64,000 nucleotides of DNA from Erythrobacteraceae bacterium CFH 75059 (GTDB taxonomy: Bacteria > Pseudomonadota > Alphaproteobacteria > Sphingomonadales > Sphingomonadaceae): assembly GCA_004331795.1 (NCBI GenBank), contig SJSR01000001.1, positions 744,001 through 808,000 on the forward strand. The letters are read 5' to 3'. The notes under the pieces are model-generated. The model did not search any database and was not told where the DNA came from. It saw nothing but the letters and a program-made list of their open reading frames with translations. The position numbers and the translations under genes were made by a program. This document shows positions 1 through 9,257 of the stretch, piece by piece (positions within the stretch are counted from its first letter, which is position 1; every line of letters starts with the position of its first letter).

Positions 1-777
1 GTGGATCGGACGCGTGCGAACGAGGGCCGCGAGGCGCTGGCGCGGACGCTGCGCCGCCTCGGGGAACGCGGCAAGCTCGATCCCGGCACTGCCGAGGCCG
101 CGCTGAAGCGGGTGGAGGCGGCGGGAGACACCGGCGCGCTGGCGCATGCCGACCTGGTGATCGAGGCCGCGACGGAGCGGGAGGAAATCAAGCGCGGGAT
201 CTTCGCCTCGCTGGCGCCGGTGCTGCGTGACGAGGCCGTGCTGGCCACGAACACCTCGTCCATCCCCATCACCCGGCTGGCAAGTGCCGCCCGCGACCCG
301 CGCCAGTTCGTCGGCATCCATTTCTTCAATCCTGTTCCGCTGATGCGATTGGTGGAGGTCATTCCCGGACTCGCGACGGCCCCGGAAACGGTGGAGGTCG
401 CGCGTGCCTTCGCGCAGCGGCTGGGCAAGGAGGTGGTGCTCAGCCGCGACGAGCCGGGGTTCGTCGTCAACCGCATGCTGCTGCCGATGATCAACGAGGC
501 CGTGTTCCTGCTGGCCGAAGGCACGGCCAGCGCACAGGACATCGACCGCGGCGCGCGGCTCGGCCTCAACCATCCGCTCGGCCCGTTGCAGCTTGCCGAT
601 CTCATCGGCCTCGACACCTGCCTCGAAATCATCCGTGTGCTGCATGCGTCCACCGGCGACGGCAAGTACCGGCCCGCACCGCTGCTGCAGCGTTATGTCG
701 AGGCGGGCTGGCTGGGGCGCAAGAGCGGCCGCGGCTTCTACGACTACGGCGGACCCGAACCCGTCCCCGCGCGCTGA
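1..777 (+). CDS. 3-hydroxyacyl-CoA (3-hydroxybutyryl-CoA) dehydrogenase, 5' end cut by window edge
   Basis: NAD-dependent oxidation of 3-hydroxyacyl-CoA to 3-ketoacyl-CoA in fatty acid or PHB-linked metabolism. The 258 visible residues cover the second half of the Rossmann domain, with NTSSIPI near residue 85 and the catalytic-histidine motif HFFNP near residue 108. The C-terminal helical domain follows, with FVVNRMLLPMINEA, a GPLQLADLIGLD segment and the usual ending GRKSGRGFYDY. The N-terminal GxGxxG dinucleotide loop is missing, so about 30 residues lie outside the window and the GTG at base 1 is probably internal. Family assignment is firm; exact substrate chain length cannot be read. Confidence 0.93.
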   Translation: MDRTRANEGREALARTLRRLGERGKLDPGTAEAALKRVEAAGDTGALAHADLVIEAATEREEIKRGIFASLAPVLRDEAVLATNTSSIPITRLASAARDPRQFVGIHFFNPVPLMRLVEVIPGLATAPETVEVARAFAQRLGKEVVLSRDEPGFVVNRMLLPMINEAVFLLAEGTASAQDIDRGARLGLNHPLGPLQLADLIGLDTCLEIIRVLHASTGDGKYRPAPLLQRYVEAGWLGRKSGRGFYDYGGPEPVPAR

Positions 778-831
778 CACGCGGGAACGGGCGCGCCGCA
801 CCGGGTGTTGTGCAGGCGAGGAGACGTGGCG

Positions 832-1224
832 ATGATGAGCGACGAGAGCACCCGTGCCCCCCGGGGAGATGACGGCGAACGGCAGCCGGATCTTGCCCCC
901 GAACTGTTCAACGACGAGCAGGAGGACGAATCGGCTCAGGCGCACAGCATTGCCGACGCCGCGCTCGGCGATGAGGATGCGGACGGCTCTCCGCTCGACA
1001 GTATTAAGGTGTCCGGCGGCATCGATGTGATCGAACCGTCGGCGCAGGATCTCGTCGATCACATGCGCGACATGGAGGCCTCCGGACGGATCGACATGGG
1101 CGCCTATGCCGGGGAGCCCAACCACGACGACAACGAAGACAAGTTCGGCGCCGAGAACAAGGTCGACCCGCATCTGACCGGCGATGGCGACAGCGTGCCG
1201 GACACGAGCCTCAACCGTCGCTGA
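832..1224 (+). CDS. Acidic hypothetical protein
   Basis: I do not recognise this 130-residue protein. It is strongly acidic (many Asp and Glu), with no signal peptide, membrane segment or cysteine. The middle contains a segment reading SIKVSGGIDVIEPSAQDLVD followed by HMRDMEASGRIDMGAY, the only part that looks ordered; the ends are probably disordered. ATG 832 (or the adjacent ATG 835) was chosen because AGGAGACG lies 6-13 bases upstream; an in-frame TTG at 805 has no comparable site. The 3' end overlaps the convergent DUF202 gene by 14 bases. It looks like a lineage-specific protein of sphingomonads, but that is a guess. Confidence 0.7.
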   Translation: MMSDESTRAPRGDDGERQPDLAPELFNDEQEDESAQAHSIADAALGDEDADGSPLDSIKVSGGIDVIEPSAQDLVDHMRDMEASGRIDMGAYAGEPNHDDNEDKFGAENKVDPHLTGDGDSVPDTSLNRR

Positions 1225-1606
1225 ACCCGCCGTCGTTCAGAAACCAGAACCCCGCGATCAGCAGCAGGCTTCCGCCGACGACCGACCAGCTCATCCACCT
1301 CAGGTTCGGGAGGCGGGGTGCGGCGACATTGTGGGTCGAGAGCCGGTCGAGTGAGCGGCACGCGCGCCGCTCCGCCATGATCGCCACCGCCGCCCCGAGC
1401 AGGACGAACAGCGTCGCAATCGCGCGCGCCAGCCAGGGCGGTTCGAAGTCGCCGAACACGGCGCGGAAGGCAAGCCCGATGCCGATCGCGGCGAAGGCGG
1501 TGCGCAGCCAGCCGGCATAGGTCCGCTCGGTCGCCTGAACCGTGCGATCCTCCGCCAGCTCGGTCCGCGCCGTGGCCATTTCGTTGGCTTCCTCGCTGTT
1601 CGCCAC
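1211..1606 (-). CDS. DUF202 (YidH-type) small membrane protein
   Basis: A 131-residue inner-membrane protein of the DUF202/YidH family, whose function is not established. Residues 15-35 carry the family motif as RTELAEDRTVQATERTYAGW followed by LRTAFAAIGIGLAF. Three hydrophobic segments are visible, near 33-50, 62-78 and 108-126. The gene converges on the acidic protein gene and overlaps its 3' end by 14 bases. The start shown is an ATG (MANSEE); a second in-frame Met lies at residue 10. Confidence 0.8.
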   Translation of the reverse strand: MANSEEANEMATARTELAEDRTVQATERTYAGWLRTAFAAIGIGLAFRAVFGDFEPPWLARAIATLFVLLGAAVAIMAERRACRSLDRLSTHNVAAPRLPNLRWMSWSVVGGSLLLIAGFWFLNDGGFSDG

Positions 1607-1630
1607 GCAGGACCAATGGCGCGTCGGCGT

Positions 1631-4240
1631 TCAGGTTCCGCGCAGCTGCTGCTTGATGCCGTAGAGGAGGTCGAGTGCCTCGCGCGGGCTCAGCCGGTCC
1701 GGATCGAGCGCATCGAGCGTCGCGCGGACGGCGTCGACGGCGGTGTCGCGCTGGCGGGCAGCGCTGGCGAACAGGGGCAGTTCGCCAAGGCCCGCGGCAA
1801 GCCCGCCCGTATCGGCGCGCCCCTGTTCGAGCCGGTCGAGCACGTCAGCCGCGCGGGCGATCACCGCCGGCGGGATCCCCGCCAGTTTCGCCACCGCCAG
1901 CCCGAACGACCGGTCGGCGGCGCCGTTCGCCAGTTCGTGCAGCAGGATCAGGTCGCCCTGCCACTCGCGCGCCTTGACATGATGCAGCGTCAGCGCCTCG
2001 CACCGCTCCGCGAGCCGCGCGAGCTCGTGGTAGTGCGTGGCAAACAGGCAGCGGCAGCGCAGCCGGTCATGGACGGCCTCGGCAACCGCCCAGGCGATCG
2101 CCAGCCCGTCATAGGTGGAGGTGCCGCGCCCGACTTCGTCGAGGATGACGAAGCTCCTGTCCGTAGCCTGGGTCAGGATGGCGGCGGTTTCGGCCATCTC
2201 GACCATGAAGGTCGACCGGCCTGCGGCAAGGTTGTCCGAAGCGCCCACCCGGCTGAAGATGCGGTCGGCGATGCCGATGCGCGCCGACCGGGCCGGCACG
2301 AAGCTGCCGGCCTGCGCCAGCAGGAGAATGAGCGCGTTCTGCCGCAGGAAGGTCGATTTGCCGCCCATGTTCGGCCCCCCGATGAGCCACATCCGGTCGT
2401 CGGCCGACAGGCTGCAGTCGTTGGCGATGAACCGCTGGCCCTGTGCGGCAAGGGCGCGCTCGACCACCGGGTGCCGACCGCCCTCGACGCGGAAGCAGCA
2501 GCCCTCGACGATCTCGGGACGGCACCACGCGTCTTCCGCGGCGCGTTCCGCCAGGCCCGCCGTGACATCGACCCGGGCCAGCGCCTCTGCCACGCGCCGC
2601 AGCGCTTCGGCGCGGGCGGCGACCTCGCCGACAAGGGCGGCGAACACCGCGTCCTCCAGCGCCTGCGCCTCGTCGGCGGCGCTGATGATGCGCGTGGCGG
2701 CGGCGTGAAGCGCAGGGGCGTTGAAACGCATGGTTCCGGCCAGTGTCTGCCGGTGCGTGAACCCGCTGTTCTCGTTCAGCAGGGCGGCGCCATGACGCGC
2801 GGGCACCTCGACGAAATAGCCGAGCACGGCGTTGTGCTTGATCTTCAGCGAGGCAAGGCCGGTCGTCTCGCGGTATTCTGCTTCGAGCGCGGCGAGCGCC
2901 TGACGGGCATCGCTGGCGAGCGCGCGCGCGGCATCGAGTTCCGGCGACCAGCCGGGCGCGACCCAGCCTGACCCGTCGCGGTCGCCGGCCTGCGCCGGCG
3001 CGAGCGCGCGGCTCAGCGTCTCCGACAGGCCGGCTTCGCTGCGCAGCGCCTCGGCGCAGCGCGCCAGCAGCGGCGGGAGACCCTCTTCCGCCCCGAGCAG
3101 GCCGGCAATCGCCGCCGCGGCGGTCAATGCGGCACTGACCGTCCCGAGATCGCGCGGCGAGCCGCGTTCAGCCACCAGCCGGGCGGCGGCCCGCGCGAGG
3201 TCCGGCACGCCCTTCAGCCGGTTGCGCAGATCGGACCGCAGCAGCGAGCGGTCGTGGAGGAAGCGGACCGCAGCCAGACGCGCCTCGATGACGTCCGCGT
3301 CGGTCAGCGGGGCGGACAGATCCTCGGCCAGCAGCCGCGCGCCGGCACTCGTGCGGCAGCGGTTCACGCCGTGGTGAAGGCTGCCGCTGCGCGACCCGTC
3401 CTGCGCCACGAGGATCTCGAGACTGGCCCGCGTCGCCGGATCGAGCAGGAGTTCGCCTGCGCCTGCGCGCCGCTGCGGCCAGCCAAGGCACGGCAGCGCG
3501 CCGCGCCCGACATGCTCCAGATAAGCGACGAGGCCGCCGAAAGCCGCCAGCATCGGCGGGGTAAACGCCGACGCGGTCGCGGCGGCGGTTTCGGGGAACA
3601 GCCTTTGCAGGGCGGCCTCGCCCTGGGCCGCGGTGAAGGCGGCGGCGGTGTGCCGGGCGTGCTGCACGCCGGCGGGAGCGGCGGGCGCCTCGACGGTGTC
3701 GGCCTGCACCAGCTCGCGCGGGCGGAGGCGGGCAAGGCGCTCGGCCAAGGCATCGGCCGCGCAGCTTTCCAGCCACACCGAGCCGGTCGACACCTCGCAG
3801 CAGGCGATGCCGACCTCGCCCCCGGCTTCCGCAAGCGCGACCAGCGGGTTGGACTGGTCAGGGTCCAGGAGCGCCTCCTCGGTGACGGTGCCCGCCGTCA
3901 CGACCCGCACGATGGCGCGGGCCACGAGCGCCTTGGAGCCGCCGCGCTGCCGCGCCTCATCAGGCGTTTCGGTCTGCTCGGCCACGGCGACGCGGAATCC
4001 CGCCTGGATCAGGCGGGCCAGATACCCCTCGGCGGCATGCACGGGTACGCCGCACATCGGCACCGGCTGTCCCTGATGCTCGCCCCGTGCGGTCAGCGCG
4101 ATTCCCAGCACCGCCGCTGCCTGGCGGGCGTCGTCGAAGAACAGCTCGTAGAAATCGCCCATGCGGTAGAACAGCAGGCACTCGCCCGCCTCGCGGCGGA
4201 GGGCCAGATACTGCGCCATCATCGGGGTTGCCGCTGCCAT
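1631..4240 (-). CDS. mutS: DNA mismatch repair protein MutS
   Basis: Recognises base mismatches and small loops and starts methyl-independent or MutL-dependent repair in the cytoplasm. The 869 residues are full length for the family. The mismatch-wedge motif is present as F30-Y31-E32 in GDFYELFF. Connector, lever and clamp domains follow. The C-terminal ABC-type ATPase has Walker A GGPNMGGKST with Lys628, then STFMVEM and the Walker B/signature region ILDEVGRGTSTYDG. The ATG start lies 80 bases downstream of the end of the antiporter operon and is read in the same direction, so some readthrough is possible. Nothing appears broken. Confidence 0.98.
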   Translation of the reverse strand: MAAATPMMAQYLALRREAGECLLFYRMGDFYELFFDDARQAAAVLGIALTARGEHQGQPVPMCGVPVHAAEGYLARLIQAGFRVAVAEQTETPDEARQRGGSKALVARAIVRVVTAGTVTEEALLDPDQSNPLVALAEAGGEVGIACCEVSTGSVWLESCAADALAERLARLRPRELVQADTVEAPAAPAGVQHARHTAAAFTAAQGEAALQRLFPETAAATASAFTPPMLAAFGGLVAYLEHVGRGALPCLGWPQRRAGAGELLLDPATRASLEILVAQDGSRSGSLHHGVNRCRTSAGARLLAEDLSAPLTDADVIEARLAAVRFLHDRSLLRSDLRNRLKGVPDLARAAARLVAERGSPRDLGTVSAALTAAAAIAGLLGAEEGLPPLLARCAEALRSEAGLSETLSRALAPAQAGDRDGSGWVAPGWSPELDAARALASDARQALAALEAEYRETTGLASLKIKHNAVLGYFVEVPARHGAALLNENSGFTHRQTLAGTMRFNAPALHAAATRIISAADEAQALEDAVFAALVGEVAARAEALRRVAEALARVDVTAGLAERAAEDAWCRPEIVEGCCFRVEGGRHPVVERALAAQGQRFIANDCSLSADDRMWLIGGPNMGGKSTFLRQNALILLLAQAGSFVPARSARIGIADRIFSRVGASDNLAAGRSTFMVEMAETAAILTQATDRSFVILDEVGRGTSTYDGLAIAWAVAEAVHDRLRCRCLFATHYHELARLAERCEALTLHHVKAREWQGDLILLHELANGAADRSFGLAVAKLAGIPPAVIARAADVLDRLEQGRADTGGLAAGLGELPLFASAARQRDTAVDAVRATLDALDPDRLSPREALDLLYGIKQQLRGT

Positions 4241-4320
4241 CGGCGTGTGCCTAGCCGTCCCTGCGGGGCTCCGGCAACCGGTGGCCTGTCATTCAACGGT
4301 CGTCGGTGGAGTCTTCGAAA

Positions 4321-5997
4321 TCACACCGTGGCGAGAGCGAGCACGACCACCGCTGCGAGGAGGACGGGGGCGATCACCGGCCACCGTGCAGCGGCGGCCT
4401 CCACGCGTCCGGCGGCCGCGCCGACCCGGGCCAAGGCGCCTTGCAGCGGAAGCTGCGGCGCGGGTGCCTGCCACTCTTGCGCGCGGCCGATGGCGGCGTT
4501 GACGAGGCGCTCTGCGGGCGCAACCAGGTCGCCCTCGGGCACCACCGGCGCCGCACGGCCCCAGCGAACCGCTCCGGCGAGGATCGCCGCGCCAAGCAGC
4601 AGCGGCCACGCAGCCCCCCAGAGGGTCGCGGGGCTGAAGGCATAGGCGAGCGCCTGGCCGCTGGCCGCCGGAAACAGCAGCCACGGCAAGGTCAGCGCCG
4701 CCAGCGCCGCGCCCGCGAAGGGCAGCAGAACGGCTGGCCGGGGGCGCAGGTGCGGCGCGGGAGTGTCGCGGCGGACCAGCATCAGGAACCGCAGCATCAG
4801 CAGCGTGGTGCCGACGGCCGACAGCGTGACCAGCAGCGCGGCGGCGCCGGTGCCGAGCGGCCCCTTGACGGCGAGCTTCGCCAGCGCGCCGCCGGTGAAC
4901 GGCAGGCCGGCGATGGCGAGCGCGGTCAACCCCGTCAGGAGCAGCAGCGGCCGCCGGCTGGCTCCGCCCGCGGCGTGCAGCACACCGACCGACAGGAACA
5001 GCGCGCCTTTTGCCAGACCGTGATGCGCGGCGTAGAAGCCGGCGGCCGACAGTGCGAGGCCGGGACCGGGAGAAGCGAGACCGGCACCCAGCACGGTGAC
5101 GATCAGACCCATCTGGCTGACGGTGGAATACGCCAGCACCGCCTTGGCGCGCCGCTGGAACAGTCCCGCCGCCACCCCGTAATAGGCCGTCGTCAGGCCG
5201 AGGGTCACGAGCGCGCCGCTCCAGTCCGGCAACGCCGTGCCAAGAGGCAGGAACTGCATCAGACCAAAGATCCCGGCCTTGACGATCGCGCCCGAGAGCA
5301 CCGCCGATGCGGGCACCGGAGCTGCCGGATGGGCAAGCGGCAACCAGACGTGCAGCGGCACGAGGCCGGCCTTGAGTCCGAACCCGGCGATCATCAGCGC
5401 CAGGGCGAGGTCACGCCGGGGGAGCGCGGGCAGGGCCGAGCGGATGTCGGCGATGAACACCGAACCGACGCCGCTGGCCGCCACCAGCAGCCCCAACAGC
5501 AGCGCGGTCTCTCCGACGATCGCCAGCAGCAGGTAGATTCGCCCCGCGCGCCGCGCCTCCGCGGTGCCATCATGCACCACCAGTCCGAAGGCCGACAGCG
5601 ACAGGATGGCGAAGGCAAGGTAGAAGCTGACGACATCCGCCGCGAGCACCAGCAGCATGTTGCCCGTCAGCGTCGCCAGCCAGAATCCTGCGAACCGATC
5701 GCGCCGTTCGCCGGTGACGCTTGCGCGCGCCGTGATCCCGGCGAGCGTCCAGAGCAGCGCCGCGATGCCGAGGAACACACGCCCCTGTGCCTCCATCACC
5801 AGTCCCGCCCCCAGAAGCGTCTGCGGCAGCGGCTGGGCCGTGCCGGACGGGACCAGCAGGGCCGCAGCCAGTCCCGGCAGGGCGGCGAACGGGAGCAGCC
5901 GGATCATCAGGCCGCGCCGGGTCGGCAGCAGCGCCAGCGCGGTGAGCAGCAGCGGCACCCCGACGGCCGCGTCGAGCAGGAAGCGGTGCCAGCTCAT
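4321..5997 (-). CDS. Antiporter-like large membrane subunit (NuoL/MrpA-N/MrpD superfamily), third of the operon
   Basis: A 558-residue polytopic inner-membrane protein of the proton-translocating NuoL/M/N and MrpA/D superfamily. It keeps the TM7 lysine (Lys209 in GFGLKAGLVPLHVWLP) and the TM8 lysine (Lys240 in GAIVKAGIFGL). The conserved TM5 glutamate is absent: the aligned stretch is FYLAFAILSLS with Ala130 where its two paralogues have Glu. The C-terminus carries an amphipathic stretch (GRAQEWQAP onward) and one final membrane helix. It is the last gene of the operon and overlaps its upstream neighbour by 4 bases. It probably supplies the N-terminal MrpA-like role, but which ion it carries, if any, is unknown. 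Confidence 0.88.
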   Translation of the reverse strand: MSWHRFLLDAAVGVPLLLTALALLPTRRGLMIRLLPFAALPGLAAALLVPSGTAQPLPQTLLGAGLVMEAQGRVFLGIAALLWTLAGITARASVTGERRDRFAGFWLATLTGNMLLVLAADVVSFYLAFAILSLSAFGLVVHDGTAEARRAGRIYLLLAIVGETALLLGLLVAASGVGSVFIADIRSALPALPRRDLALALMIAGFGLKAGLVPLHVWLPLAHPAAPVPASAVLSGAIVKAGIFGLMQFLPLGTALPDWSGALVTLGLTTAYYGVAAGLFQRRAKAVLAYSTVSQMGLIVTVLGAGLASPGPGLALSAAGFYAAHHGLAKGALFLSVGVLHAAGGASRRPLLLLTGLTALAIAGLPFTGGALAKLAVKGPLGTGAAALLVTLSAVGTTLLMLRFLMLVRRDTPAPHLRPRPAVLLPFAGAALAALTLPWLLFPAASGQALAYAFSPATLWGAAWPLLLGAAILAGAVRWGRAAPVVPEGDLVAPAERLVNAAIGRAQEWQAPAPQLPLQGALARVGAAAGRVEAAAARWPVIAPVLLAAVVVLALATV

Positions 5998-7460
5998 CCG
6001 CCGTACACCCGCGCGACGATCAGTTCGGCCCAGCTCAGCGGGCTAAGCGCGAAGCCGGCGAACAGGCCCATCAGCAGCACGGCCGCGGCGGTGACGACCG
6101 CCGGCCAGACGAGCATGGCGACCGCCTCGCGGCCCGGCTCCGCTTCGGCCGCGGGGGGGAGGAACCAGGCCCGGTAGACGAGCGGCAGGAAGTAGGCGGC
6201 GTTCAGCACGCTGCTGCCGGCGAGGACGAAGATGACCCACGTCTCGCCGGCTTGGAGCGCGCCGAGCCCGAGCTGCCACTTGCTGACGAACCCGGCGAGC
6301 GGCGGGACGCCGATCATCCCCAGCGCCGCGACGGAGAACGCCCCCATGGTCAGCGGCATCGCCCGTCCCGCCCCGTCGAGCTGATCCACCCGCGTGATGC
6401 CCATGCGTTCGGCCAGAGCGCCGGCGCAGAAGAACATGGTGATCTTCATCACCCCTTGATGGACGAGGTGCACCAGCCCTCCCACGGTCGCGGCCGGACC
6501 GGCGAGCGCGGCGCCCAGCACGATGTAGCTGACCTGGCTGACGGTGGAGTAGGCGAGCCGCTTCTTGAGGTCGATCTGGAACAGCGCCCGCATCGACCCG
6601 TACAGGATCGTGACGCTCGCCACCGCCATCAGCGGCAGGCCCACGCCCAGAGCCTGCACCAGATCGAAGCCATAGACGTCGTAGACGACGCGGATGATGC
6701 CGAACGCGCCAGCCTTCACCACCGCCACGGCGTGCAGCAGCGCCGACACCGGCGCAGGCGCAACCATGGCGGCAGGGAGCCAGCCATGCAGCGGGACAAG
6801 CGCGGCCTTGACCCCCAGACCGGCCACCAGCAGCGCGAAGATGGCCGTCAGGGTGGCGGGCTCCACCTCCAGCAACTGGTCACGCACGGCGAACTCGATC
6901 GGCCCGGTCAGCCCCTCGAGCCATACCATGCCCACGAGCAGCAGCGCGCTGCCCCCCAGCGTGTAGGCCAGGTAGGTCCGCCCGGCGCTGATTGATTTCT
7001 CGTCGCCCTTGTGGGTGACCAGCGGCCAGGTCGAAAGGGTGAGGAACTCATAGAAGATGAAAAACGTGATCAGCGTCCCCGACAGCGCCACGCCGGTGGT
7101 GGCCGCCACGCACAGGCTGAAGAAGCCGAAGAAGCGGGACTGGTTCGGGGCATGGCCGAAATACCCCATCGCGTAGACCGTCGTCAGCAGCCACAGGAAC
7201 GCCGACAGGGTGAGGAACAGCAGGCACAGCGCATCCACCCGCAACAGCAGATACAGCTCGGGCATGAGCACGAGCCGGGTTTCGTACACCTCCCCGCGCG
7301 CCACGCCGGCGAGCATGAGAGCGACCAGCGCGAGCTTTGCCCCGGCCCCGGCGAGGTTGACTACGGCCCTTGGGGTCCGGCGGTCCTCGGGGATGCGGAA
7401 GATGACCAGCGCCGGCACGAGGCTGGTCAGGAGCGTCAAGACAGGCAGCCACGCGTTCAT
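5994..7460 (-). CDS. MrpD/NuoM-like antiporter subunit, second copy
   Basis: A 488-residue polytopic subunit of the same superfamily with all key charged residues in place: Glu138 in FFIFYEFLTLSTW (TM5), Lys218 in GLGVKAALVPLHGWLP (TM7) and Lys249 in AVVKAGAFG (TM8). In complex I NuoM the equivalent residues form the proton path. The start is an ATG overlapping the stop of the preceding mrpD by 4 bases, and its own stop overlaps the next gene by 4 bases, so translation is coupled throughout. The protein could also be called NuoM-like, but the MrpE, F and G genes in the operon argue for an Mrp-type assembly. Confidence 0.92.
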   Translation of the reverse strand: MNAWLPVLTLLTSLVPALVIFRIPEDRRTPRAVVNLAGAGAKLALVALMLAGVARGEVYETRLVLMPELYLLLRVDALCLLFLTLSAFLWLLTTVYAMGYFGHAPNQSRFFGFFSLCVAATTGVALSGTLITFFIFYEFLTLSTWPLVTHKGDEKSISAGRTYLAYTLGGSALLLVGMVWLEGLTGPIEFAVRDQLLEVEPATLTAIFALLVAGLGVKAALVPLHGWLPAAMVAPAPVSALLHAVAVVKAGAFGIIRVVYDVYGFDLVQALGVGLPLMAVASVTILYGSMRALFQIDLKKRLAYSTVSQVSYIVLGAALAGPAATVGGLVHLVHQGVMKITMFFCAGALAERMGITRVDQLDGAGRAMPLTMGAFSVAALGMIGVPPLAGFVSKWQLGLGALQAGETWVIFVLAGSSVLNAAYFLPLVYRAWFLPPAAEAEPGREAVAMLVWPAVVTAAAVLLMGLFAGFALSPLSWAELIVARVYGG

Positions 7461-8920
7461 TGCAGCCCCTCATGCGCCGCCGCGGGGTTGTTGACCTGGA
7501 TCAGGCGATACGGCTCGAACGACAGGATGCCGAGCAGCATGGCGGCCAGCGCGAGGAGGAGAGGCGCGAGCTGAAGCACCGCCGGCACACGGGCGAAGCG
7601 CGCGCCCTCCGCCGGCGCGGCGCGCATCAGGGCATTGACCGGCCGGGCCAGATACACCGCCGCCAGCAGCCCGCCCACGACCATCACCGCGGCCCAGCCC
7701 GCCTGCTGCGCCGCGAAGGCATAGGTGAGAAGGAGATACTTGGCGAGGAAGCCGCCGCTCGGCGGCAGACCCATCAGCGACACCGCGGCGATGACGAAGG
7801 CGAAGCTGGCCACCGGCACCGCCTTGGCCACGCCGCCGAGCCGGTCGAGCCGGTCGGTCCCGGCGGCAAGCATGATGGTTCCGGCCGCAAGGAACATGGC
7901 CGCCTTGGCCAGCCCGTGCGACAGCGCATGGAACACCGCGCCCGTCCACGCTCCCGCCGACCAGGGCTGCGCCCCCAGCGCCGCGCCGGCGAGCGGAAAG
8001 GCGAGCAGCAGATAGCCAAGCTGCGCCACCGTGGAGTAGGCGACGATCGGTTTCAGCCGGTCCTGCCGGATCGCCTGCACCGATCCGTAGAGGACGGCCA
8101 TCGCGCCCAGCCCCCCCATCAGCGCGTTCAGCAGGGCGCCGGCCAGCGGCGGCAGCACGTCGAACCAGAGGCGGAACAGGATGAGGACGCTGGCCTTGAC
8201 CACCAGGGCGGACAGCAGCGCGCTGGCCGGTGCAGGAGCGCCGGCATGGGCCGGTGGCAGCCAGGCGTGGAAGGGGAAGATCGCGGCCTTGGCCAGCAGC
8301 CCGACGCTGATCAGCGCCGCCGCCGCCACGGTCGCGGTGTCCGGCGCCAGCGCCACCGCCAGCAGTTCCATGTCGAGTGTCGCGTAACGGCCATAGAGCA
8401 GCGCGGCGCCGATGAGAAACGTGACGGAGCCGAACAGCGCGAACAGCAGGTAGCGCAAGGCCGCGGCAAGCGTTGCGGCCCGCCCGTCCAGCGCCACCAT
8501 CGCGACACCAGCCAGCGTCAGCAGTTCGAGCCCGACATACAGGTTGAACAGGTCGCGTCCCAGCAGGATCAGGTTCACCGCCGTCCACACGGCGTAGAAC
8601 AGCGGCCAGAAGGCCGCCGCCCGCCGGGGGCGGGGATCGGCTGCGAAATAGGTTGCGGCGTAGGCGCCGACCACTGCCGCCACCAGCGCCGTCATCACCA
8701 GGAAGGCGGCGGCGAAGCCGTCGGCGCGCAGCGCGATGCCGAGCGGCGGCGCCCACCCGCCCAGCGGCTCGACCACCGGGATCGCCCGCGCAAGCTGCCA
8801 TGTGAGCACGAGCATCAGCGGGCCGGTCACCCACACGAGCAGCGCACCGCGCCGCCCGAGGAACACCGCGGCAAGGCACGCGGCCAAGGGCAGCGCCACC
8901 AGCAGGCCCGGCTCAGCCAC
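7457..8920 (-). CDS. mrpD: Na+/H+ antiporter subunit MrpD
   Basis: Ion-translocating core subunit of the Mrp antiporter, 487 residues and about 14 membrane helices. The expected charged residues are Glu132 in NLYVGLELLTLAG, Lys211 in GLLAKAAIFPFHAWLP and Lys242 in ALVVKASVLI. It directly follows mrpC, with which it overlaps by 8 bases; the start is GTG. The position after mrpC matches the usual C-D order. The substrate cation (Na+, K+ or another) cannot be read from the sequence. Confidence 0.93.
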   Translation of the reverse strand: MAEPGLLVALPLAACLAAVFLGRRGALLVWVTGPLMLVLTWQLARAIPVVEPLGGWAPPLGIALRADGFAAAFLVMTALVAAVVGAYAATYFAADPRPRRAAAFWPLFYAVWTAVNLILLGRDLFNLYVGLELLTLAGVAMVALDGRAATLAAALRYLLFALFGSVTFLIGAALLYGRYATLDMELLAVALAPDTATVAAAALISVGLLAKAAIFPFHAWLPPAHAGAPAPASALLSALVVKASVLILFRLWFDVLPPLAGALLNALMGGLGAMAVLYGSVQAIRQDRLKPIVAYSTVAQLGYLLLAFPLAGAALGAQPWSAGAWTGAVFHALSHGLAKAAMFLAAGTIMLAAGTDRLDRLGGVAKAVPVASFAFVIAAVSLMGLPPSGGFLAKYLLLTYAFAAQQAGWAAVMVVGGLLAAVYLARPVNALMRAAPAEGARFARVPAVLQLAPLLLALAAMLLGILSFEPYRLIQVNNPAAAHEGLQ

Positions 8921-9257
8921 GCAGTTCGCTTTCCTGCTCGTCGGGCGGTGCCGGTTTGCTGTCCTCCTCCAGCGCCGTGCGTCCGGTCAGCTCCTGGTAC
9001 CGTTCGGCGAGCGCCTCCGCCAGCGCCGTCGCCGCGAACGCCACGACGATCCCGGTGATGATCATGGCCTGCGGCACGGGGTCGCTCGTTCCGTCAGGCG
9101 TGCGGCGGGCAAGGGCGCCGAACAGCAGGAACAGCCCGCTGCCGATGATGTTGAAGGCAAGGATCTGGCGCAGCAGGTGGCGGCGCACCGCGAAGCCGTA
9201 CAGCCCCACGCCCACCAGCACGCTGCCGGCAAGTCCGTAGACGAGCGTTGCCGTCAT
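8913..9257 (-). CDS. mrpC: Na+/H+ antiporter subunit MrpC (NuoK-like)
   Basis: A 114-residue NuoK homologue with three membrane helices near 5-22, 27-46 and 66-90, including ILAFNIIGSGLFLLFGALA and the family-typical DPVPQAMIITGIVVAFA. The open frame continues upstream, but the ATG at 9257 (MTATLVYGLAGS) gives the right family length and overlaps the stop of the upstream gene by 4 bases. The charged C-terminal tail, rich in Glu and Pro, is longer than the helical core needs. Confidence 0.94.
   Translation of the reverse strand: MTATLVYGLAGSVLVGVGLYGFAVRRHLLRQILAFNIIGSGLFLLFGALARRTPDGTSDPVPQAMIITGIVVAFAATALAEALAERYQELTGRTALEEDSKPAPPDEQESELRG

Noticed and set aside
4306-6177. Long plus-strand open frame opposite the antiporter operon
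   Set aside because: Its translation is Arg/Gln/Gly-rich without family motifs; it is the antisense shadow of a very GC-rich membrane protein gene. The same applies to 7460-9058, 9248-10591, 12052-13380 (minus), 36934-39399 (minus), 47245-49260 (minus), 52800-55547 (minus) and 59896-62352 (minus).
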